From Paralichthys olivaceus (Eukaryota > Chordata > Actinopteri > Pleuronectiformes > Paralichthyidae), in NCBI RefSeq assembly GCF_024713975.1, contig NC_091115.1:4620501-4684500 (forward strand): a DNA stretch of 64,000 nt. Reading direction: 5' to 3'. The notes beneath the pieces are model-generated. The model ran no database searches and was not told the origin of the DNA. It worked only from the letters and a program-made list of their open reading frames with translations. Shown piece by piece: positions 10,019-21,900 of this stretch; positions within the stretch are counted from its first letter, which is position 1; each line of letters starts with the position of its first letter. The position numbers and the translations under genes are program-made.

Positions 10019-10160
10019 CTCTTGACTCTTCAGTTGGATGAATCCGTGTTGAAGTGGATAAATATCTGAACAGGAGCAGCTCAGCTTCTTCACGCTGACT
10101 GTGTGATGGGCGGCACGTGAACGAGCACGCAGCTCAGCGGGAGCGCGGGTCGATGTAAAT
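10019..10160 (-). promoter_or_regulatory. probable hcls1 non-coding first exon and promoter
   Basis: On the minus strand a donor-like AAGAG|gtaaaac lies at 10019/10018, preceded by a GC-rich stretch containing CACGTG (near 10116). The acceptor immediately before the ATG at 9271 requires such an upstream exon. Exact 5' end unknown. Confidence 0.5.
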
Positions 10161-10199
10161 AATAGAACGGACGTCGTCACTGTAAACGTCACAATGTTC

Positions 10200-10590
10200 C
10201 TGATGACGATGATGATAATAAAAATAATATTAATAATAATGGAAAAAAAATTGTCGCACTTGTAGAATTTTTATTTAAAGATATTTAAAAAATAGAAAAT
10301 TGGTTATCGATAATTATTGTTATTAGTAGTAGTAGTGATAAACGTAATAATAATAATAATAATAATAAAATTGCCACTGTCTGTTTCTACAAAAAATATT
10401 ATTATTACTATAGTAGTCAAGTAATAACAGTTATAAGAATAATAATGAACTAAACTATTTTCATAATTACAATTATTACCATTAGTAGAAAAAGTCATAA
10501 TAATGATAATAATAATAAAGTGCCAGACAAATGATCAGTTATTATTATGAGTAGTGGATTATTATTATTATGACTATTATTGTTCTTATT
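10200..10590. repeat. AT-rich trinucleotide (AAT/ATT)n low-complexity region
   Basis: Imperfect runs of taa/tta and gat triplets extend over about 380 bases. This is low-complexity sequence between hcls1 and golgb1 with no gene signal. Confidence 0.8.
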
Positions 10591-12931
10591 TAAGAGCAGA
10601 AAATACTGTGGTTTATGAAGTTTTAACACTGTTGACACACGTGGGGGCAGACCTGCAGTTTTTAACGCTAAAATTTACAGTAAAGGTAAAAACCAATAAT
10701 CATATAATCAATGATCATAATGATTGAACAATTAATTAATCATTTAATTTTTCTTGTTTTTTAATTATTTCAGGAAACAATTTTAAAATTGTGTAAACAG
10801 TAATTTATATATTCTAGGGTAAATCAATTTAAATGATTAATCAACAGTATTTTTTTCCAGATGTAATCCAAACTCATCATTTAAATATTATACATATTTA
10901 AATCTAATCTTGACAACAACTCTACTGATCATTCGAAGTTTTAAACGTGGTGGTGATTTTAGTGTCTGAGTGATAACAGTGTGTTTATGTCATTGTTGTA
11001 TTTTTATAAGACCATTCAATGTTGTGCATTTCAGATTAACTGTAACATTAACTTTCAGAGGCTGTGATGATCATGTCTGAGAAAATAGAACAAAAGACTA
11101 TGTTGTTTAAAACGTAAAAGTATTTCAAAGCTAAAATGAAAGAAAAGAGATTTAATTAAACCGAGTCAAAGTAAACGGAGGAAAAGTCCCGCTGTGTTTT
11201 TTCTGGACAAATAAATGAGGAAATAATTCATCCTTGACGAGATGCGCCCCTGATCTAAACCACCGACACTTTAATTACATTTTATTTTTCTATACAGCCC
11301 TTTTAAACAGTTATTTACAGCAGATGTGAAGAAGGTTAATTCAGAACGAAGGGGAGTATAGAAGAGTCGTTTAACAAAAAGCCAGTGATTTAACAGGAAG
11401 TGATGTCGATATCAGTGAGGATAAAGGACGGTTTAACATTTTCAACTAATGATCAATAAATATTATGCTGCGTCAGAGTAGTGAATAACATGATGGATAA
11501 TAAAACAGCAGTCTTCCTCCTCAGGAATGATTCCACACTGTGGTTACATTGCACTTTAAGGCAACTTCATCTGCCATAAAAACTACACAGCAAACTGCAA
11601 AATCTACGTCTGTGCAACAGAAGCAAGGACAGAGAAGAACTCTATAATGACAGAGGGAAGCCCACATCCACCTGACAGAGATCATACGTGTGTGCATACG
11701 TGATTTTTAGAGGAAAGTAAAAGAAACGCACACAAGAGGAATGTGTCAGAACAGAAATTGCACCGTGCTCCGTTATTTTGTGCATGAATGAATCGAAGAA
11801 GAAGAGACTGAACAACAACATCAGGTCCTGAACCTCGAGCTATGAGAAAAGAAAAGTTCAACAGTTTGAGAAATTAAATTATTCCCGTTAGATCCATAAA
11901 ACCCTCATGTTTGTCTTTTAAGTGTAAACTGGAAACAGAGAAACACAGGTGGAAGAAGTTCGTGACCAGGATTACTCTCTAGGTATTTTTCTTCCTGTTG
12001 GTCCTTGGCAGAAGTATGTACTCTACTGGTTGTGATTCTAGTTACTTAAGTACCAGTATCACAGTACCAGTACCACAGAAGCACGACATTACAGGTAAAA
12101 GTTCTCAAATTTAAAATTCTGGTAAAGTATTTCCTGCAAAAATCAAACTGATATTAGTATTTTGGTACTGACTCATCAGTAGCTGATAAAAGGTTTCTGG
12201 AGTTCGTACTCAAATATATAAATCTGAGGCGTTGGGAGATTAATAGTGAGAGAGTTAAGAAAAGCTCTGATACACAAATGTTTTTGGAATATTCTCTGAT
12301 ATTCGTTGCGTTACTTTCCAACTCTTCTTAAATGAAACCATCTGAGGAGATTCGAGTGGAAATCTCTCTAACAACTAACAGATATCTGAAATATATGACA
12401 GAGCGGTCAAAGGACAGAAAAACAATTCAGTCTCTAACAGTACTGAACCTTTTTAAACAGACATATAGAGATATCCAACTTTCCCATTTTGGACATTTCC
12501 CCAAATATCCAACTTATGCTTTCACATAAAATAACCCTTTTTGTTTCTATCCCCATCTGAAGGCACACGAGGAAACCATCTGCCAAAATACTTGATTATC
12601 ATTGTACTTTTCCCTTTAAACCCCATGAAAAAGTAAAGGAGGAATATCAAACCTTTGTCCCTTCTGTCCTCTCTGCTTGGAAAACCCTGTCATACACCTT
12701 TCATTAAATATTCAAAACGGTTAAAACCAATGACGACAGCTCCCCACATTGATCTATATACTTTGGCTAAACGTTTAATTCCTGTAAAGTGCAATGTGTG
12801 TGTAGAAGAGCCTCGCACCCTTTAATTTATTACATGTAACAATATAAAACTAATTGATGGCATGGGTTACGTTCCCTTGTCTTTCCCTTCCTCTCTGTCT
12901 GAGTGTAATCTGTCAGATTTGTGAGCTGGTC
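10591..12931. other. hcls1-golgb1 intergenic region, probably including the golgb1 3' UTR
   Basis: AT-rich sequence without credible coding potential. Its right part lies directly downstream of the golgb1 stop codon and probably holds that gene's 3' UTR. Minus-strand AATAAA or ATTAAA signals occur near 12821-12831 and again near 11283, so the UTR could be about 100 bases or about 1.6 kb. Positions 12020-12170 resemble a teleost dispersed repeat fragment ('acttaagtaccagta', 'aaaagttctcaaatttaaaattctgg'). Confidence 0.5.
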
Positions 12932-15900
12932 TCAGAGGAATCCGCCCAAACACATCAGCAGCAGGACGTGCACAGTGAGCAGATAGAGGCTGATCAGCAG
13001 AGGCGTGCGTTGGCGAGCGCAGAAGGCCACTCGCAGCATCCGCATCAAACCCGGTCCACCTCTCCGACTCTGCCAGGGGACGAAACACAGGGTTACGGGA
13101 AACGTCGGACTCATAAGTCTTTATAATTACAGTTATTAAGATGACAAATTAGCCGGTTTGGGACATTAGTGGAAACGTACTCGTTTGACAGCTCCTTCCG
13201 GAGGCTCGATGAAAACAGCCGTCTCTGAGTGATCCCCCTCCAGTGCAGAGTGCCATTGAGCCGGGCTGTGACTGATAATCATAATAAAAACAGATGTTAG
13301 CCGTCACTTTTTGGTGATTAAACGAATTTGCCAGAGCGGAAATGGGACCAGGTGAATTATGGATGCAGGAAAAAAAACTAAACAAAGAGAAAAGTGTTTG
13401 TTTCAAAAATATTATCTTTAACATTATAGAATTTTAAATATTTAATGATCAGTGTCTTCTACACACTCTGTTACATGAACAACCTCTTCTAACACTAGTT
13501 AGAAAATATTAGTTGTGTGAATTCTCTCTGGGTTTCATCTCGTGTCAGTTTCGTACCGTTTGAGTCCATCCTGTGCGGCCATCAGCTGCTCCTCAGCCGC
13601 CATCCTCTGCTGCGTCTCTTCATCCAGCCTGATGGAGAGGAGGTCGAATTAAAGTCCACTATGTTGTTACAGAAACACATCTACACTACACACATCCTGA
13701 CTTTTAGAATCACGTATCGTTTGATCCATATTCTACCTCCGCTGTAAATCTTTGACCTCAGCGATGTAGGCGTGGACGTCGAGCTGGCTGCTTCGCTCCT
13801 GCGGGGCTCCAGGAGGACTGTCTGCTTTCTCTGAGCCCTGGGGAGAGTTGTTGTTGTTGTTGTTGTTGGGATATTTCACAATGACTCAAGAACAACTACA
13901 AGTACAAGCACGTGTTTCTAAACCCTACCTCTCTCTGGTAGTGTTCCTGCTGGAGTTTGGGTCTGTGAGTGCGAGCTTCCTCCAGCATGGCGGCGAGCTG
14001 TCGCAGTTGTTGGTCCCTGTCCGACAGCGTGGCGAGGGTCTGCTGTTTCAGCTGCTCTGCTTGAGCCATCCAGTCAATACGCTCCAGCCTAAAGAAAAAC
14101 AACAAGGTTCTCAGAATCGCAGGCAATATAAGACTAAGCTCAATTATTACAGACACTGGCATCACTTCAGTGGGTCCATGGTTTTTCAGTCAATCGCTGA
14201 AAAAGACAAAAATGCCTGATGTGTCTCACCTGAGAGACTCTATTTCCTGTTTGCCAGTCTCCACCATGTTCTCCAGCTGCGTGAGGACGCCCAGCATGTC
14301 TTCGTTCTTTGTCTTCTCCTCAAACAGCTCCTGGCTGATTTTAATTAGCTCCCCTGCTCCCAGCCGCGCCAGCTCCGACTTCTGCTTCTTCATCTCAGAT
14401 GTTTGTGTTTGAAGCTGCTCCAGCTGCACACAGACAGAGGGAACGACAAAAACTGATGTTCAAATAAAAGTCTGTGACAATTCATGTAAAAAAAACCCAA
14501 ACATGTTTGTAGATAGAGTTTTTCTTGTTGATTATTGTCACACATGTCACTCACCAATCGCTCCCTGTCATTTTGAAGTGCTTGCAGTGCGTTCTTCAGG
14601 CCCCACACTTCTCCAGTGGAGCCTCCTGGGCTGCTGTGAACCGCGGCGCCACCTGCCTGGCTCACCTCCTCCAGTTTCAGGTTCAGTTCCTGGACCTTGT
14701 TCACTGCCTGGTCCCTGCTGTCCTGGAGGGAGGCCATGGCTTTAGCAAACGACTGGTTCTCCGCTCTCAGCAGCGCCGTCGCTTCTTTCTCTTCTAGCAG
14801 CTTCTGCTCGACGGCCAGCAGGTCTTGGGCGAGCTCGGCCACCCTCTCCTGAGCGTTCTCTGACTCTGTCCTCATCACGCCTCCCTCCCATCGCAGATCA
14901 GCCAGCTCTTTGCTGTTGCTGTCCTGCTCCTGTCTCTCCTTTGATAGGCTCTCCTCCAAAGCCTCCACTTGTTCTCTTGCCACCTGCAGCTGCTCTCTCA
15001 GCTTCTCCACCTCTGCCCCAGGAGCATCTATCACCTGAGTCACTGTCACACTGTCAGCAGCCTGACTGAGAGTCTCCCTCTCCACCGTCACTGCCTCCAC
15101 CTCTGCCTCTCTGGCTCTGCTAACGCTCTTTAACTGACTTTCCAATTCCTCCCGTTCCCTTTCCAGAGAGGTGATCCGCTCTCTCTGAGCTGCCAGAAGC
15201 TGTTTGTGTTGGGAGTCCTTCATGCTCAGGACTTGGTTAAGTTCCTCACGGTAGCCGTGAAGCTGAGCCGACAGTTTGCCTTTTTCAGCGTACAGGTCGT
15301 CTCTCTGGACCAGCAGAGAGCGCAGCTCCTCCTTCAGGCTGTTGTTCTCCCCCGCTGCTTCTTGGATCAGACCATCCTTCTCCATCATGACCTGGGAAAC
15401 AATACAAATATTATATCAGCTACTAGAAAAACAATACAGGTTATAAATATCTGTATTCTGCACATTACCTGCAGGTGTTTCTCCTCCAGCTGTTTGTACA
15501 TGTTGAGGACTCTGTCTCTGTCATCCTGTAAGGAGCCCATGGCATTCATGAAAGAGTCCAGCCTGGCTTTTCTGTTGTTGCTCTCTTCCTCAACCTTTCG
15601 CAGTTTTTCTTCCAGCTCCCGAACTTCTTCTCTTCTCTGCTCCAGCTCCTTCTCAGCGTCGTGTGCCCGGCTGTCCGCCTCCTTTCTAGCCTCCTCAGCA
15701 GCCTGGGAAATAAAAACACACATGAAATGGTGAGAAATTTGTCAATAATATCCGATAGCTGCTATTTGCTCTCTCATAAATAAAATCAATGTTAGTACCT
15801 GAGTAACAGCTTGTTCCTTCTCCCCCAGCATTTCCACTTCTCTTCTTTCCTTCTCATGTAACTCAGTCTGCAGACTCTCTGTAAGGGCCTTTGAGGACCT

Positions 15901-18900
15901 CAGGTCTGTCTCCAGTTGCTCCACGTTCAGACACAGCCGCCTCTCTTCTGCCTCCCTCTCCCTTAACTCAGTCCTGGCCTTGTCGACTTCACCCTGCAGC
16001 CGACCTACAGCCTCCTCCAGAGCCTGGACTCTGTGACGAAGACCCTCCAGCTCATCTGTCAAAGCACGGACTTCATTTTGAGCAGACGTCAACTCAGTCG
16101 TTGTTTGTTGATGCCTGCTCTTTTCTTCCTTGAAGACAGCTTGACTCTCTGAGACTTTCTTTTCCTCCTCTTCCAGTTTCAGCTGCCACTCTTTGTCTGC
16201 TTTTTGCAGTCTGGAAAAACACAACAACAATCGAGTTTATCTCATCTAAATTTTGAGTGTGAATTGAACTGAACAATGAAAGAGAACAAATTCAGAGAGA
16301 AGCTTTTTACCTGTCCACAGAGAGCTGAAGTTCCTCTTTCAGCCCAGTTTCTTTCTGAAGCTGCTCTGCCAGGTTCTTGGCGAGTGTTTCAGCCTCCCGT
16401 ACTTCAGCCTCCTTACCCTGCAGTGCATCATTAAAGCGAGTCTCCCACTGCCGGGCCTCATCCAAAACTCTGTCCCGGTCATCTTGCAGTGAGGACATGC
16501 AGCGTGAGAAGGCGGCTAACCTGGCAAGAGACTCATCCAGACGGGCTTGCATCTCTTGGGCTCGTCTCTCCGCTCCCTCCGCCATCGCTCTGGCCTCCAG
16601 AGTTGCCTCCTCTTCCTTTTCCTGGTCTCTGTAGGCCTCCTCCAGCCTCAGCTCTATTTCCTTGAGTTCAGCTCCCAGCCTGAGCCTAACAGAGTCCAGT
16701 GTTTGCTCCGCCTCAGCCATTATCAAGGCCTCTTTCTGCTGGGCGTTCTGTTCTAAAGTAATCTTCTCGGCTAAGGCTTCGTCTAACTGTTTCTGGACGT
16801 CATCCAATTGAGATTTACAGCTAACCAACTCTGCCTCGATCTTCTTCAGGCTCTCTCGAGTTGTGGAAGACTCCACCTGGGACTGTTCCAGTTTTTTGCT
16901 GAGCTCGTCGTGGCCGTGCTGCAGCGCCTTCGCTTCCCGGCCCAGTTCACTGATCCTCTCCTGGTACTGGATGCTGTCTCTCTGCAGCTGCCGCACCTCC
17001 AGTTGCTTCTCCCTCAGCAATTCCTCCAGCTGACGTGCTCGGCTCTGGCTGCCTTCTCTGACCCTCTGTGCAGACTTCAGCTGTTGCTCCAGCTCCCTCT
17101 GCTTACCAGACTCTGCCTCCGCCTCGGCTCTTTCTCTCTGGGCCTGCCTCATGTCCTCTTCCAGCCTGGAAGCCCGGTCCCTCTCGCTCTGAGCCTCGGC
17201 TTCGAGTTCAGCTCGCTCCCTCTCCAACCTCTCCACTTCCCGCTGAAGTTCAGTCAGGTGCTCCCGGTTGTCAGCCGTTTCTTGCTGGTAACCAGCGATA
17301 CTCCCATTGAGTTGGGCCAGCTGGTTCATCAGACGCTCCTCCAGGTTATCTTTATCTGTTTCAAGGCTTCTGAGGAGTTCTTTGAATTGAATTTCTCTCT
17401 TGGAACCTTCATCAATCAGACCCTTTTCTCTATCTTTACTTTCTTCCAGGCTCTTCTCTAGAGAGGCAGCAAGACTCAGCGTCTCTTGACTTTCCTGGAG
17501 GTGTCGCTCAAGAGAGGCCAGTTCAGCTTTGAGTTCAGCCTCCCGTTCCTGCCACAGACCTCTCTCTGTGTTTACAGCGGCCTCCATCTCCTTCATTTTT
17601 TCCTCCAATAAAGCTTGAAGACTTTCTGTCTTTTCCTCCATTTCTTTCTCCTCTGTGGGCTGCAAATGTGTTTCTGGTGCAGAAGCTGCAACTATTTGTT
17701 CATCCGGAGTCTCCTCCAGTCTTTCTTTGTCTTCACGCTGAGTCTCATCGGGCTCTGCTTTGGTCATGATTATGTCTGATTTCTGTGCAGTGACAACCTC
17801 TTCTACAACTGCAGCAGAGCTCTGTGGAGTCACTTGGATTTCATTGTCCTCTTTCTCTCTTATTTGTCCAAGCTGCTCCCTCAGTTCTTCCACCTGCTGC
17901 ACTAAAGAGTCTTTCTCTGCAGCTGTGGCTTCCAGCTCAACTTTCAGAGCCTCCATCTCTTCTTCAAGTCTTTCAGCATCAGCTTTGAGAGTGTTGTCCA
18001 CTCGTTTTCTCACAGGCTTCTCCTGCATCTCTCTCAGTCTTTCATTCTCCTCCTCTAACTCCAGAATTTTGTGCTGCTTTGTTTTGGCAAATTTCCTCAT
18101 TTTGTCTTTCACTGAATCCACCTCTTTGTGCGCCTCTTCCGCCTGCTGCTCGGCCTCTTGCCTTTTAACCTCATGTGTCCTAACTTTGGCAGCTAACTCT
18201 TGTCTCTCCTGCCTGGCAGCTTCCAGGACGCGTCTTACTCGCTCCGCCTCGTCGCTCACGTTTTCATAAGATTTGAGCAAAGTCTCGTACTCATCCTTCA
18301 TGCCTTGAACCTTGTTCTCCCATTCTCTGCTCACCCTGGCGGCCTCTTCTTGTGCCAACTCCACTTCTCTTTTGCAAGCATCTTTCTCATTCACTATGCC
18401 TTCCATGGCCAGTTTGAGGCTCTCGCAGGACGATCCAAGACTTTGGTTCTCAAGCAACGTTCGATCGACCTCATCAATCAGCCTAAGCCTTTCTGCTCGC
18501 AGCTTCTCCAGCTCATCTTCTGCCGACACAAGTTTCTGCTGCAGCTCGGCCATGAGCTTCTCCGTCGACGCAAGCTGCTCCTTCTTGGATTTATTGTCTT
18601 TCAGTGTCTCTTTGCGAGAGATCAGAGCAGCCTGAAGTTTTCGCTGAAGCTGCTGGATCTTTGCCTCGCTGTCTTTTTCTTCCTCTTGCTTCAGGGGAAC
18701 CTCGACCTCTAACCTCTGGATTTTTTCCTGCTCAACCTTTAATTCTCCCTGTAAAGAAGAGATTAGTTGATCCTTCTGAGACACTGTATCTTGCATTGAG
18801 TGGATGAGAGCATTCTGCTCACTTAGCTGCTGACTCAGCTCCATTATCTCGTGGTTCTTGTTTTCGAGGAACTGCTTGAAGTCTTCCAATTCAGCCTGAA

Positions 18901-21900
18901 GATTCGCGATGGAGGCTGTTGAATCTGCAGATGCTTCTTTGGTTGCAGCTTCCATCTCTGCTTTTAGGGTTTCTGCATGAGTCTCAGCTTGAAAATACTT
19001 TTCTCGAAGATCACTTATTTCCCCTGAAAGTGCGTCAATCTGTTTTTCTTTTTCTCTCAGCGCTTGCAGCTCCTCGCCCAAATCCTGTAGTTCAGCCTCT
19101 TTCAGTGACAGACTGGTCTGAGTTTCCTGCAGCTGTTTCTCTAGCTCTGTGTTAGCGATGCGCACTTTCTGGATCTCGTCTCTAAGAGCTTTCAGAGATT
19201 CCACTATTTGTGCTGAGTGTCCGTCAGACGGCTCTGCAGGAGGCGGAGCTGGATCACCAATTTGTGGTTGTAACGATTCAGGCTCAGATGTGGCAAAGTC
19301 CACCCAGTCCTCCTGGACCCAATCGCCTGCTCCTTGCTTCTCCAGATTCTCTACTTGTTTGGTTGCTTGCTGAGGCAGGTTCTCTTTCTCCGTGCACACT
19401 CTTTCTTCCAATTCGCTCAGTTTAGTCAAAAGGGTTTCTCTGTCTTCGCTCTGTGCCTCAAAACGTTCCATCAGCTCGTTGTATTCTTCCTTCTGCTGCT
19501 TCAGTTGTTCGCGGTGGTGTCGGTCTTTCTCTTTTGCTTTGCGGATGGTTTCTTTGCGAGATTCTTGAGCCTCTTGAAGCTTCTTTTGAAGCGTTTCACA
19601 CTCTGCTTTCAGAAAGGCCACTTGGGATTCTAACTTAGTCATTTCAGAGGAAATGTCTGAAACCTGCTGAGTGTTTTCGGCTTCTTCGCTTAATTTTCTG
19701 TTCAAGTCGAGCGTCTCAGAAATGACTTGATCTTGTTGGCTAATCTTTAGCTTGAGACTTTCAACGGTCTCCTCTTTAGATCTTAAAGCTTCTTCAAGCT
19801 CCTGGAGTTTATTCTCCATTTCTTTAATATCATGTTCTCTTGTTTTTTCTACTTCTGGATCATTTGCAGGATCTTCTTCCTTCGCTAACTCATCTTGCTC
19901 TTTCCTTTTTTTCGCTGCCACCTCAAATTCAGCGACCTTCCTCATGAGCTCTTTACGTTGCACAAGTGCAGCCTGCAACTTCTTCTTTGTGTTTGTTAGT
20001 TGGGTTTCCAGCTCTCCTTTCTCCCTTCGCAAACTACCAAGCTCATTATCAACATGCGTGGTCGAGTCTTCACGACTCACTTGCTGTTTCTCATCTCTCA
20101 CTTTCTCAAGTTCCACGATCTGCTCCTTCAGTTTACTGACTTCACGGTCGATCTGGAACTTCTCTTCTTCTACTTGAAGCAGTTTAGTGGACATACTGTC
20201 ATTGAGCTCCATCATCTCTTGCTCTTTCTGACTGAGACTAAGCTGCAGGTCACTGATCTCCAAGTCCTTCTTTGACAAAGACTCATTGTTGAGGTCTGAT
20301 GTTTGGGAACATTCCAACACACTGTTTTCCATATCGTGCAGGCTCTTTTGTAGCTTAGATGAGAGCAGTTCAGTGTCCTCCAGCTGAGCGCTCAGCATCC
20401 TCACCTGACTGTCCTGCTCCGACAGAGCTTGGTGGGTTGTTTCCAAGTTGCTCTGCAGGCTCTGGATCTTCTCCTCCTTAGCTTTACTTTCAACGTTCAA
20501 AATGTCTATCTGTTCCTCCAGAAGCTGCATTTCAACGCTGCGCTTCTCGACCATTGAGCTACTTTGCTGGGAAACCGCATCCAGCTCCAGTCTGGTTATC
20601 TTAAGCTCCTCTGCAAAGTTATTGACCTGAGACTCTGCCTCTTCCTTTGCAGCAGTAAGAGACTGTGCTTCTTCTTCCAGATTCTTGATTTTCTCCTGTG
20701 ACTCTGCAGCTGCCTCTCTGAGCCTCTGCAGCTCAGCCAGAAGTTCACTGTACCTCCTCTGGAGCTCCTCGGCTAAGGCCTGAGCAAACACCTGGCCAGA
20801 GGGCACGTTAGCATCTGCGGAAGAAGAACTCTGCTGAGTTACATGAACCTGAACTGTCTCTCGGATGATGACAGAGGAGGATTCGACTTGAACTGTGGAG
20901 GTTTCCTGCTCCATGCTTGTCGCCTCCCATGACTGCAGCTGCAGTTGGCCAAAGTCCTGCAGGATGGAGGGCCACTCCTGGCCTCCATCTTGATTCACAG
21001 CTTCCAGGAGGGTCCAGCTGCTGTGAGCCACCTCTGAATCACTACTGGCGACCATTTCGTCAGAGGAAGTCCCTTTGGATTCTTCTGGGGACTCAGACTG
21101 GTGTCCGATAAGCTCTGGACTGCTCTCATTATCAGCAGAAATTGAAAAGATGGAGGTGTCCCCAGCCACTAGGGTGGTGTCTTCCTCTTGTGTCTCCTCC
21201 ATTAGGTCAGGAAGAGCTACAGATCTGTCACAGGCGGCTGAACTGTCGTCCTGATCCTGCTCTGGAGTCTGATCGTATATCTCACTGGATGCAACCTGAC
21301 TGGAGCTGTGGTCTTTAGCAAGTCTGAGGGATTCTCGCAGGGCAACCAACTCATTGTCTTTTTCTAATAGCTGCTGCTCCAGTTCCAGTATGTGAGCTGC
21401 GGAGCAAAAACATGAGGATTTTAGAGTAAATAGAAAACTAGAATTACCACCCTGTGGTTTTTTGCCTTCACCAACCAGGGAAATGCCCACTTACATTTTT
21501 TTATCTCATATGAGGTTTGATTACTGAAATCTAATCAGTTAATCTTGGCGATAACAGTTCCATATTGTTTGATTCTGTTTCAATATTTTGTGTGACTTTT
21601 TCTGTAAGATAGATTTTTTTTTTACCCTTTTCAGTTTCAGAAGAATCCTCTGCTGACGGTTCAGTCACTTCACCTCTTTCAGAGAACTGGAAGAAAGAAA
21701 CAAAACTGTGACCATCTTTTCAAAAATGGATGGACTGAAAGTTATGATTTGCTGAAGAAGAAGCCAGTGTAAAAATTTAAATCTATATCAGCAGCATATC
21801 CGGCTACAGAGCAGAGGGTGGGGAACCGTACAAAGCCCACAAATAAAATGCTTCATACAAAATTGAATAACTGTTATCTGACCCAGGGAGTTCTTCTCTC

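Noticed and set aside
16377-20630. Many plus-strand open frames up to 217 codons opposite the large golgb1 exon
   Set aside because: Antisense shadows of a long biased coiled-coil exon; the minus frame explains the region fully.
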